A stretch of DNA of 19,839 nucleotides from Gammaproteobacteria bacterium. GTDB lineage: Bacteria; Pseudomonadota; Gammaproteobacteria; UBA9214. A model generated the notes under the pieces. That model was not told the DNA's origin and made no database searches. It was given only the letters and a program-made list of their open reading frames with translations. Position numbers and translations under genes: made by a program. The stretch is taken from the NCBI GenBank assembly GCA_029864225.1, contig JAOTTU010000016.1, positions 1 through 19,839 of the forward strand, written 5' to 3'. Positions 7,918-13,963 of this stretch are shown in pieces; the first letter of the stretch is position 1, and each line of letters starts with the position of its first letter.

Positions 7918-8718
7918 ATGCGCAAGCTTAAATTGCACGGGTTTAACAACCTGACCAAGTCCCTCAGTTTCAACATCTATGATATCTGCTATGCCGAATC
8001 GCCGGCCCATCGGCACGAGTACATCGAGTATATCGACGAGGCCTACAACGCCGAGCGCCTGACCAGCATACTCACCGACGTGGCCGAGATTATCGGCGCC
8101 ACTATCCTCAACGTGGCGCGCCAGGATTACGAACCCCAGGGGGCCAGCGTGACCATGCTGATTTCCGAAGAACCGGTCAGTTCCGAACAGTTGTCAAATA
8201 CCGAGGCCCCCGGCCCCCTGCCGGAGGCGGTGGTCGCGCACCTCGACAAGAGCCATGTCACGGTGCACACCTACCCCGAGAGTCACCCGGACCACGGCAT
8301 CAGTACCTTCCGCGCCGATATCGATGTCTCGACCTGTGGCCGGGTATCCCCCTTGAAGGCCCTGAATTACCTGATACACAGTTTCGAGTCCGACATCGTG
8401 ATCATGGACTACCGGGTGCGTGGCTTTACCCGTGATTTGCGCGGAAAGAAGCACTTCATCGACCACAAGATCGATTCCATTCAGAACTACCTGTCACGCG
8501 ATACCCGCGATGCCTACCAGATGATCGACGTCAATGTATACCAGGAGAACATCTTTCACACCAAGATGATGCTGAAGGAGATCGACCTGGACGATTACCT
8601 GTTCGGGGTTGGCAAGGAGGCGCTGACAGCGGCCGAGCAGCGCAAGATCCGCACCAAGGTGCAGCGCGAGATGCTGGAGATGTTCTACGGCCGCAACATG
8701 CGCCACAGCCGGCATTGA
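7918..8718 (+). CDS. speD: S-adenosylmethionine decarboxylase proenzyme
   Basis: SpeD decarboxylates S-adenosylmethionine to supply aminopropyl groups for spermidine. It is made as a proenzyme that cuts itself and turns a serine into a pyruvoyl cofactor. The cleavage site LDK-S112-HVTVHTYPESHP is intact with the serine at the same position as in the E. coli enzyme, and C140 (DVSTCG) is the expected catalytic cysteine. The C-terminal half (VDVNVYQENIFHTKM-like and FYGRNM) is very close to the E. coli class 1A form; the length of 266 residues matches. I choose the ATG at 7918 because GGAGG lies 7 nt upstream; the upstream extension of the frame has no family similarity. No speE is adjacent. Confidence 0.96.
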   Translation: MRKLKLHGFNNLTKSLSFNIYDICYAESPAHRHEYIEYIDEAYNAERLTSILTDVAEIIGATILNVARQDYEPQGASVTMLISEEPVSSEQLSNTEAPGPLPEAVVAHLDKSHVTVHTYPESHPDHGISTFRADIDVSTCGRVSPLKALNYLIHSFESDIVIMDYRVRGFTRDLRGKKHFIDHKIDSIQNYLSRDTRDAYQMIDVNVYQENIFHTKMMLKEIDLDDYLFGVGKEALTAAEQRKIRTKVQREMLEMFYGRNMRHSRH

Positions 8719-8771
8719 GCCGCTGGCCTGGATAAGCAACAGCCGAATCCACGGAAGTTAATCGCAGCTGC

Positions 8772-8794
8772 GCGCGCCGCTTAACACGGCGCGC
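8772..8794. terminator. GC-rich hairpin between convergent speD and coq7
   Basis: An 8-bp perfect stem (GCGCGCCG / CGGCGCGC) encloses a 7-nt loop between the stops of speD and coq7. There is no T-tract on either side, so it is not a classic intrinsic terminator, but its place suggests a two-way transcription barrier or mRNA 3' end stabiliser. Confidence 0.5.
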
Positions 8795-8811
8795 CTGCCA
8801 GGGTGCCGGAT

Positions 8812-9456
8812 CTACAGCCGGTAGGCCGTGGTGGTCATGATCCGCGAGAGCAGGGTCATCAGCCGTTTTGCCGGCTCCGGCAGCTCGGCCCCGCCGGAGT
8901 GGAGTGCGGTAGCCTTGTGCTTCGTCTCGTCCACTTTCATCTGGTGCAGAATGGCGTGGGACTTTTTGTCGCTACCCGGCAGGCGTTGCAGGTGTCTGTC
9001 GAGATGCTTGACGACCTGGTCCTCGGTCTCGGCCAGGAAACCGAGACTCAACTTGTCTCCCAGCAGGCCGGTAATGGCACCGATCACGAATGAGCCCGAG
9101 TACCAGAATGGGTTCAGCAGGCTGGTGTGGCCGCCGAGATCCTCGACGCGCTGCCGACACCATACCAGGTGGTCATTTTCCTCGGTGGCAGCCTGTTCCA
9201 TCTGTTCGCGCACGTGTTTGCGGCGTGCGGTCAGCGCCTGGCCCTGGTAGAGCGCCTGGGCGCAGACCTCGCCGGCGTGGTTAACGCGCATCAGGCACAT
9301 GCTCTCGGCCTTTTCGGTGGCCGAGAGTTTGGTGTCCTCAAGGGCCTGCGCAGGGTTGTTCCTGCCAGAGCCGATCGGCTTGCCGAACATGGTCCTGATT
9401 GCCTGGTCGACCTGTTCAATGCAGTCGTCAACGAAACTGGTTTTGCGATCGCTCAT
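8812..9456 (-). CDS. coq7: Ubiquinone biosynthesis diiron hydroxylase Coq7
   Basis: Coq7 hydroxylates 3-demethylubiquinone, the last hydroxylation in ubiquinone synthesis, as a peripheral membrane protein. It replaces UbiF in Pseudomonas-like bacteria. The 214-residue protein has the paired helix-bundle diiron motifs: E63 in RVNHAGEV, E93 and H96 in EENDH, the glutamate of ETEDQVVKHL and the DETKH motif with the last Glu and His. The helix around GSFVIGAITGLLG is a hydrophobic stretch expected to sit on the membrane. Its place after speD matches Pseudomonas. The start at 9456 gives MSDRKTSFVDD, as in relatives. It supplies the quinone needed by the respiratory chain, possibly also by the NrfD-containing complex in this window. 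Confidence 0.95.
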   Translation of the reverse strand: MSDRKTSFVDDCIEQVDQAIRTMFGKPIGSGRNNPAQALEDTKLSATEKAESMCLMRVNHAGEVCAQALYQGQALTARRKHVREQMEQAATEENDHLVWCRQRVEDLGGHTSLLNPFWYSGSFVIGAITGLLGDKLSLGFLAETEDQVVKHLDRHLQRLPGSDKKSHAILHQMKVDETKHKATALHSGGAELPEPAKRLMTLLSRIMTTTAYRL

Positions 9457-9539
9457 GCACCAAAAGATAGCACGTTCTGTTCCGGGGTGGTGTGGTTTGC
9501 CGCTTTTACCCGGGCCCCGGTCTCTAGTATCGTTTATCC

Positions 9540-9848
9540 ATGCCCTATTACCGTTATCACGTCTTCTTTTGTACCAACCTGCGCGAGGATGGCAGTGCCT
9601 GCTGCCAGCGCTTTGATGCCCGGGCCATGCGTGACCACGCCAAGCAGCGCACCAAGGAGCTGGGTATTGCCGGCCGTGGCGGGGTGCGTATCAATACCGC
9701 TGGCTGCCTCGACCGTTGCGAGGAGGGCCCGGTGATGGTGGTGTACCCGGAGGAAGTCTGGTATTCCTATATCGATCAGGAAGATGTCGACGAAATCATC
9801 GAGGAACACTTGGTGAACGGGCGAGTGGTTGAACGTCTGAGAATCTAG
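9540..9848 (+). CDS. Thioredoxin-fold [2Fe-2S] ferredoxin (Shethna type)
   Basis: This 102-residue protein resembles the small thioredoxin-like [2Fe-2S] ferredoxins. The four presumed ligands follow the family pattern: C11 (FFCTN), C22 (with an extra neighbour C21 in SACC), and C56 and C60 in NTAGCLDRCEEGP. The protein is cytosolic and its electron partners are unknown. It is read divergently from coq7, with 83 bp between start codons. No good ribosome binding site precedes the ATG. A terminator follows 12 bp after the stop, so it is probably a single-gene unit. Confidence 0.9.
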   Translation: MPYYRYHVFFCTNLREDGSACCQRFDARAMRDHAKQRTKELGIAGRGGVRINTAGCLDRCEEGPVMVVYPEEVWYSYIDQEDVDEIIEEHLVNGRVVERLRI

Positions 9849-9860
9849 ACAAGCCATTAT

Positions 9861-9885
9861 GCGCCATTTTGGTGCAGATTTTTTT
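9861..9885 (+). terminator. Rho-independent terminator after the ferredoxin gene
   Basis: GCGCCA (9861-9866) pairs with TGGTGC (9870-9875), including one G-U pair, across a 3-nt loop and is followed by a run of seven T at 9879-9885. It lies 12 bp after the ferredoxin stop codon. Confidence 0.75.
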
Positions 9886-9976
9886 GTAAATAAATTCAAT
9901 AAGATAATAATTATAATAGGTAATTCAGCAGCTTATAAATTCCACTCTTTTTTCTTCCTGTAAGGCTCACCGACGC

Positions 9977-10005
9977 TTGACATCAGCGATTGTATATTAG
10001 AAAAT
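9977..10005 (+). promoter_or_regulatory. Candidate promoter of a small RNA
   Basis: A perfect -35 hexamer TTGACA (9977-9982) is followed after 17 bp by GAAAAT (10000-10005), a four-of-six -10. The upstream 90 bp are very AT-rich and include a TATAAT at 9912-9917 without a good -35. A 7-bp inverted repeat (ATCAGCG at 9982-9988, CGCTGAT at 10013-10019) brackets the -10 and could be an operator. Confidence 0.45.
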
Positions 10006-10011
10006 AATAAC

Positions 10012-10115
10012 ACGCTGATTGGTCTGCCCCCCTATCTTCTTGGCCAATCAGTGCTCCTCCACCTCCCCCAAGGAGGTTTATGAAGCGCGGTTACATTAAC
10101 CGCGCTTTTTTTTTT
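10012..10115 (+). ncRNA. Candidate small RNA with a C-rich loop and strong terminator
   Basis: A transcript of about 104 nt is predicted from the promoter at 9977-10005 to the T-tract ending at 10115. It would fold into three hairpins: CTGATTGG (10015-10022) with CCAATCAG (10044-10051) around a 21-nt loop containing six C; ACCTCC (10061-10066) with GGAGGT (10072-10077); and the terminator stem. The pyrimidine-rich CTCCTCCACCTCCCCC segment could pair with ribosome binding sites of other mRNAs. An ATG directly after AAGGAGG (10080) opens a frame that runs into the terminator and on into repeat sequence, so I do not think it is a gene. I do not recognise a known RNA family. This is inference from structure only. 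Confidence 0.4.
10085..10115 (+). terminator. Strong Rho-independent terminator
   Basis: A perfect 9-bp stem, GCGCGGTTA (10085-10093) with TAACCGCGC (10097-10105), and a 3-nt loop are followed by ten T. No protein-coding gene lies directly upstream on the plus strand, since the ferredoxin already has its own terminator at 9861; this is the main reason to suspect a noncoding transcript. Confidence 0.9.
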
Positions 10116-10345
10116 GCCTGCAGGTACGCAGGTACATCGCGTGAGGCAGGAGCCGGGAGCGGTGCGCCTGCAGGAAAGGGCGCTCGCGCACGTCCATTTA
10201 TTCCACGACACTTGTGCATGGCCCAGCCCGGTCTCTCGACCCGTTCCGGGTCTCGTCTTCTCCCTGTACATCGGCCACTCCCGGCATCCTGCCTCCCGTG
10301 GCACTTGTACCTCCCTGTACATCGTCGTGGGCGCCGAAAGCGCAT
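10116..10345. repeat. REP-like intergenic repeat region upstream of rplM
   Basis: The stretch holds several nested repeats. GAGGCAGGAGCCGGGAG (10143-10159) recurs inverted with one inserted base at 10278-10295. CTCCCTGTACATCG occurs twice in direct orientation (10260-10273 and 10311-10324), 51 bp apart. The segment 10216-10266 matches the inverted complement of 11531-11581 at about 43 of 51 positions and carries a hairpin GACCCG-TTC-CGGGTC. Short frames across it look noncoding. It is probably a REP/MITE-like element, with no transposase in the window. Confidence 0.65.
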
Positions 10346-10391
10346 AGCGATGCGCCCAGGGGCCCGTCAGAGGGCGAAATTGACGCCGGAC

Positions 10392-10420
10392 TTGTAAGTT
10401 TAGGGCGTCTTTTGTAACAT
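10392..10420 (+). promoter_or_regulatory. Candidate promoter of the rplM-rpsI operon
   Basis: TTGTAA (10392-10397) and TAACAT (10415-10420) are separated by exactly 17 bp, each matching sigma-70 at four of six positions. A start near 10427 gives a leader of about 34 nt. A 6-bp inverted repeat (GACGCC at 10382-10387, GGCGTC at 10404-10409) spans the -35 region. Confidence 0.55.
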
Positions 10421-10460
10421 CCTCGCTCTTTTGTATGGGCAGGGCCTGGAGTTCAGTCTG

Positions 10461-10889
10461 ATGAGGACATTTTCCGCGAAACCGAATGAGGTGAATCACG
10501 ACTGGTATGTGATTGATGCCTCGGACAAGCCACTCGGGCGGCTCGCTTCCGAGATCGCACGCCGTTTGCGTGGCAAGCACAAGCCGATCTATACGCCGCA
10601 TGTGGATACGGGTGACTATATTATTGTCGTCAATGCGGACAAGGTGGCGGTCACGGGCCGCAAGGCAACCGATAAACTATATCACCACCACACGGGCTAC
10701 ATCGGCAACCTGAAGTCCATCAGCTTCGAGAAGCTGCAGGCGAAGAAGCCGGGACGGGTGATCGAGCTGGCCGTGAAGGGTATGCTCCCGAAGAATCCCC
10801 TGGGGCGTGCGATGTACCGCAAGCTGAAGGTTTATGCCGGCCCGGACCACCAGCACGCGGCCCAGCAGCCCAAGCCGCTGGAATTCTAA
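10461..10889 (+). CDS. rplM: 50S ribosomal protein L13 (uL13)
   Basis: L13 is an early-assembling protein of the large ribosomal subunit. The 142-residue protein begins MRTFSAKP and has WYVIDASDKPLGRLAS, the GDYIIVVNADK motif and GMLPKNPLGRAMYRKLKVYAG, all typical; its length equals that of E. coli L13. I choose the ATG at 10461, with GGAG 9 nt upstream, over an in-frame ATG at 10431 that would add ten unrelated residues. The gene is followed by rpsI after 53 bp, the universal bacterial pair. In E. coli the operon is autoregulated by L13 through its leader; whether the short leader here allows this cannot be seen. Confidence 0.98.
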   Translation: MRTFSAKPNEVNHDWYVIDASDKPLGRLASEIARRLRGKHKPIYTPHVDTGDYIIVVNADKVAVTGRKATDKLYHHHTGYIGNLKSISFEKLQAKKPGRVIELAVKGMLPKNPLGRAMYRKLKVYAGPDHQHAAQQPKPLEF

Positions 10890-10942
10890 AACGGGCGTAC
10901 CCTCTAAAGCATACCCATCATCAGTAACAGGAAAACCCAAGC

Positions 10943-11332
10943 ATGAGCGATACCTATTACAGCACCGGACGCCGCAAAACCTCTACTGCGCGTGTTTTCT
11001 TGCGCAAGGGCAGTGGCAGCATCACCGTCAACAGCCGTCCGTTGGACCAGTACTTCGGCCGTGAGACGGCGCGCATGATCGTGCGCCAGCCGCTGGAGAA
11101 GGCCGACATGAGCAACAGCTTCGATATCATGGTTACCGTCAAGGGCGGCGGTATGAGCGGCCAGGCCGGTGCCATCCGTCATGGTATTACCCGCGCGCTG
11201 ATCGAATACGATGGCGAGCTGCGTCCCTCGCTGCGCCGCGCCGGTTTCGTGACCCGCGATGCCCGCCAGGTGGAGCGCAAGAAGGTTGGTCTGCACAAGG
11301 CCCGCCGTGCACCGCAGTTCTCCAAACGCTAA
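10943..11332 (+). CDS. rpsI: 30S ribosomal protein S9 (uS9)
   Basis: S9 lies in the head of the small subunit, where its basic tail reaches the P-site tRNA. The protein of 129 residues starts MSDTYYSTGRRKTSTARV and ends RRAPQFSKR, the conserved C-terminal tail. GGGMSGQAGAIRHGI and LRRAGFVTRD are also typical. AGGAAAA about 9 nt upstream supports the start. The gene is second in the rplM-rpsI operon and its stop is only 10 bp from tRNA-Gln, so the tRNA may be cotranscribed with it. Confidence 0.98.
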   Translation: MSDTYYSTGRRKTSTARVFLRKGSGSITVNSRPLDQYFGRETARMIVRQPLEKADMSNSFDIMVTVKGGGMSGQAGAIRHGITRALIEYDGELRPSLRRAGFVTRDARQVERKKVGLHKARRAPQFSKR

Positions 11333-11342
11333 TACCGCTTCT

Positions 11343-11416
11343 TGGCGGATCGTCTAATGGTAGGACAGAGGTCTCTGACACCTCTAATCTAGGTTCGAAT
11401 CCTAGTCCGCCAGCCA
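11343..11416 (+). tRNA. tRNA-Gln (anticodon CUG), CCA encoded
   Basis: A full cloverleaf can be drawn. The acceptor stem TGGCGGA / TCCGCCA is perfect. The D arm has stem GTCT / GGAC with loop AATGGTA. The anticodon stem GAGGT / ACCTC encloses loop CTCTGAC with anticodon CTG at 11375-11377, read as codon CAG. The T arm CTAGG-TTCGAAT-CCTAG is perfect. U1-A72 and discriminator G73 are known glutamine identity elements. The CCA end is encoded at 11414-11416. It lies 10 bp after rpsI and 1 bp before a terminator. Confidence 0.96.
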
Positions 11417-11450
11417 ACAAAAACCCCCGCCCTTGTGGCGGGGTTTTTGT
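11417..11450 (+). terminator. Rho-independent terminator after tRNA-Gln
   Basis: ACAAAAACCCCCGCC pairs with GGCGGGGTTTTTGT across a 5-nt loop, with one bulged C, and the A/T flanks give a T-tract on both strands. It ends the rplM-rpsI-tRNA unit and could also act on the opposite strand. Confidence 0.85.
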
Positions 11451-11910
11451 TGGATCGAGGTCGAGGGGCTAGCCAGGTTCGACAAAATCGCCGGGAGCGA
11501 TTCAAACCGACTCTATTCACCGCACGACTGCAGGGAGAAAGTGAGACCGGGAACCGGTCGAGAGGCTGGCCTGGGCCATGCAGGAGGTAGAGCACCAAAA
11601 GTAGGCGCATTAGGCGATGCAGGGAGCAATAGCCGAAAGACGCAAAGGGCGCAAAGAAATATAACAACAAGATTTCACCGCGGAGGCGCAGAGTCCACCG
11701 AGAAAGCAACTCTTTGTAAAGCAATCTTTAGCGTAGGGTGTGCGCAATTACACAAGATAGTCAGGACTTTACGGGGCAAGAATTCATTTACTCCGCGTTT
11801 TTGGCGTCTCTGCGGTGAAGAGCCGTTTCGCCGCAGGGTGGTGCAAAAAAGCAGAATGTCCCCATTTCGTGTGGTACAACCGAAACCCATATCCGCATTG
11901 ATCTTGTACG
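11451..11910. repeat. Gene-free interval of dispersed repeats
   Basis: The left part (11531-11581) is an inverted, diverged copy of 10216-10266 and has its own hairpin GACCGG-GAA-CCGGTC. The right part, about 11636-11830, looks like a MITE: TTCACCGCGGAGGCGCAGAG (11674-11693) is mirrored by GGCGTCTCTGCGGTGAA (11803-11819) with two mismatches over 17 bp. That TTCACCGC-GAG motif is a familiar kind of bacterial intergenic repeat. A long open frame through the region (11433-11942) has repeat-derived composition and I judge it not to be a gene. No clear promoter for the downstream gene is visible. Confidence 0.65.
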
Positions 11911-12564
11911 ATGCCAACACTCATGAAGAATACGGTGGATGAAAGCGCGGCCTTTGCAGCGCTGTTTGACCTGGTCTCGATGGGTTTCGCCTACCCAAGC
12001 CAGGACCTCTACCGGGCACTGACCGACGGGCGCTATATCGAGGCCGCCGAGTCCAATGTGGCGCTGCTGGGCAATCCATCCGCACTGGTGAAGGCCTTGC
12101 AGTCACTGGCTGTGGGACTAAAGTCGCTTGCCGGTGATTACAGTCACCGGCAGCTGGAAACCGAATATAACGCCCTGTTTGAGCTCAGCCGGGATCAAGC
12201 GCCGCTGCACCTGAATGCCCACCTTTACATGGAGGGCAAGCCTGCTCCGGTCCTGGTATACCGACACCTGCAGAAGATCTACCGCGAATTCGCCGTCGAG
12301 CTGAACGCTGAAAAGGCGACCGAGTCACCCGATCATCTCGCAGTGGAACTGGAATTTATCGCCTACCTTTTCGACCTGCTGCAGCTGACCCTGGTCGGTG
12401 AGCGCGAGGATTCCGTGGAGCGAATCCAGCACGGCCTGTCTGCATTTTTCAACGAACTCGACTGGGTCGACAAATTTATTGATGCGCTGGAGCAGCGTTC
12501 CGGGCATCCTTTCTATCTGCCGCTGGGGCACCTCCTGCGTACCCTGATACGTCAACGAGAATAA
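11911..12564 (+). CDS. TorD/NarJ-family molybdoenzyme chaperone
   Basis: Chaperones of this all-helical family bind the Tat signal and the apo form of a specific molybdoenzyme until the cofactor is inserted. The 217-residue protein has the family landmarks: GFAYPSQDLYRAL near residue 25, ETEYNALFE near 83, and PDHLAVELEFIAYLFDL at 140-156, the conserved PDHL-x-ELEF signature. The likely client is the molybdopterin subunit encoded on the opposite strand at 15701-17941. Neither the ATG at 11911 nor an in-frame ATG at 11923 (213 residues) has a good ribosome binding site. The stop codon lies inside the left arm of a long palindromic repeat. It is transcribed toward the operon it probably serves, unlike most such chaperone genes, which are cotranscribed with the client. 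Confidence 0.88.
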   Translation: MPTLMKNTVDESAAFAALFDLVSMGFAYPSQDLYRALTDGRYIEAAESNVALLGNPSALVKALQSLAVGLKSLAGDYSHRQLETEYNALFELSRDQAPLHLNAHLYMEGKPAPVLVYRHLQKIYREFAVELNAEKATESPDHLAVELEFIAYLFDLLQLTLVGEREDSVERIQHGLSAFFNELDWVDKFIDALEQRSGHPFYLPLGHLLRTLIRQRE

Positions 12565-12640
12565 AGGTGTCAGGAACCTTTTTTTAACGATACGGGTGCT
12601 GGGGGCAAAATGGGAGAAAAGGTTCCTGACACCTTTATTC
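12559..12640. repeat. Long perfect palindromic element, copy 1
   Basis: Two 24-nt arms (12559-12582 and 12617-12640) are perfectly complementary around a 34-nt loop. The arm core contains GGTGTCAGGAACC and is shared with copy 2 at 18625-18720. The element fills the gap between the convergent TorD-like and YeeE-like genes: the TorD-like stop codon is inside the left arm and the YeeE stop is 1 bp after the right arm. T-runs at the arm ends make it a plausible two-way terminator. No transposase is nearby. Confidence 0.9.
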
Positions 12641-12641
12641 C

Positions 12642-13910
12642 CTAGAGTACGGTGAATTTATTTGTCGATTCGTTGTAGCGCACCAGCAGGTACCAGACGC
12701 CCAGGATGGCGAAGCTCAGCAGATAGGTCCAGCCCCACCCCGGCAATACATCGGGGAGGAAGACCTGCTTGCCCACCTTGGAGACCTCCACCAGGTCGAG
12801 TGACATCTCGCGGGTCAGCAGGTCCCAGCGTTTCACAATGGCGCTGAATACCGAGCCGATCCAGGCAAAGAAGAACACCGCGACCCAGAGCTTGAGGTGG
12901 CCCTCACCCATGCGCCACAGCGATCCTGAGGCGCAGCCGCCGGCGAACACCATCCCGATGCCGAACACCACGCCGCCCACCACCGAGCCCAGCCAGAAGG
13001 TCGCCGGGATGGCGAGATAGGGATCTAAGGTCTCCTGCTGCAGCAGCAGTGAACTAACCGGGATGCCCAGGGCGAGTGCCAGGATCATGGCCTTGGTCAT
13101 GGTGCCTTCACCCGTCATGAAGGGTTCGCGGAACACCCTGGCAAAGCAGAACCGGGAACGGTGCAGGATAAAGCCGAGGGCGAAGCCGGCGATGATAATG
13201 ATGCCGCGGCTGGCCAGCTGCTGGTTGTCCGAGGAGAACCAGTGCGTGGCCCACCAGGCGATCAGCAGGAGCACGGCCAGGCCGAACAGCGGATAGAAGC
13301 GTTTCAGCGGGGCTACGGAGACCGCACCCGCGGCCGCGGTTCCCCAGGTGATATGTTCCATCACCCACAGCAGGGCCTTGAGACCGAGAAAGGCGCCGCC
13401 CAGCAGGCCGGCCCACATGGCCCAGCCGGCCGGTGAGGCAAAGATCAGCGGCGTGAAGAACCCGCCGGTGGTGCAGCCGCCGGCCAGTGAGGCGCCGATA
13501 CCCATCAGGCTGCCGCCGAGGGCGCCGGTGATGAACTCGAGCGGCGGTGGCCGGTTGATGCGAAACTGGCCGGCCAGCAACGCGGCACAGAAGGCGCCGA
13601 TCACCAGGGTGATATCCATCAGCGAGATGCGGTTCAATAGCGGGCTTTGCAATTCCGAATTGATCCCCAGCAGTGGCCCGAGACCGATGAAATTGTTGAA
13701 CCAGTTACCCCACAGCTTGAGGCCGCCGTAGATGCCCCAGAACAGGCCGCTGGCCATCAGTGCCGAGATCACGACCACCAGCAGGATGGCGCCCAGATAG
13801 GGGGACCACCTTTTGACAAAGATCTGTTCGTAGTCCTCGCGCAGTCCGCTCAGCCAGCCGGCGGCTGCCAGCCGGGAGAAGACGCCCTGCGGTACGCTTG
13901 CCTGGTCCAT
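12642..13910 (-). CDS. YeeE/YedE-family sulfur-compound permease
   Basis: This 422-residue integral membrane protein has about nine or ten hydrophobic segments and a duplicated architecture. Each half carries a Gly-Gly-Cys motif: GASLAGGCTTGG with C146 and GMVFAGGCASGSLWRMGEG with C326; HRSRFCFARVFREPF with C255 marks the start of the second half. This matches the YeeE/YedE family, in which TsuA takes up thiosulfate by relaying it along conserved cysteines. It is the last gene of the molybdoenzyme operon, 53 bp after the NrfD-like gene. The context suggests it moves the substrate or product of that enzyme, or sulfur for assimilation. Which sulfur compound it carries cannot be told. Confidence 0.9.
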   Translation of the reverse strand: MDQASVPQGVFSRLAAAGWLSGLREDYEQIFVKRWSPYLGAILLVVVISALMASGLFWGIYGGLKLWGNWFNNFIGLGPLLGINSELQSPLLNRISLMDITLVIGAFCAALLAGQFRINRPPPLEFITGALGGSLMGIGASLAGGCTTGGFFTPLIFASPAGWAMWAGLLGGAFLGLKALLWVMEHITWGTAAAGAVSVAPLKRFYPLFGLAVLLLIAWWATHWFSSDNQQLASRGIIIIAGFALGFILHRSRFCFARVFREPFMTGEGTMTKAMILALALGIPVSSLLLQQETLDPYLAIPATFWLGSVVGGVVFGIGMVFAGGCASGSLWRMGEGHLKLWVAVFFFAWIGSVFSAIVKRWDLLTREMSLDLVEVSKVGKQVFLPDVLPGWGWTYLLSFAILGVWYLLVRYNESTNKFTVL

Positions 13911-13963
13911 GTCGGATGGTCCTCCCGTTGTGCGGACAGCACTGGCGCAAAGGGACGGGCGCG

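Noticed and set aside
10080..10397. A 105-codon frame starting directly after AAGGAGG
   Set aside because: The frame runs through a strong terminator and then repeat DNA; its protein is rich in Arg, Pro and Ser and resembles nothing known. The AAGGAGG pairs with ACCTCC just upstream in a hairpin.
11433..11942. A 169-codon open frame before the TorD-like gene
   Set aside because: It starts inside the tRNA terminator, crosses two repeat elements and has the composition seen in translated intergenic repeats.
12563..12638. CRISPR-like reading of the repeated GGTGTCAGGAACC units
   Set aside because: Only one inverted pair occurs at each site, not direct repeats with regular spacers, and no cas gene is present.
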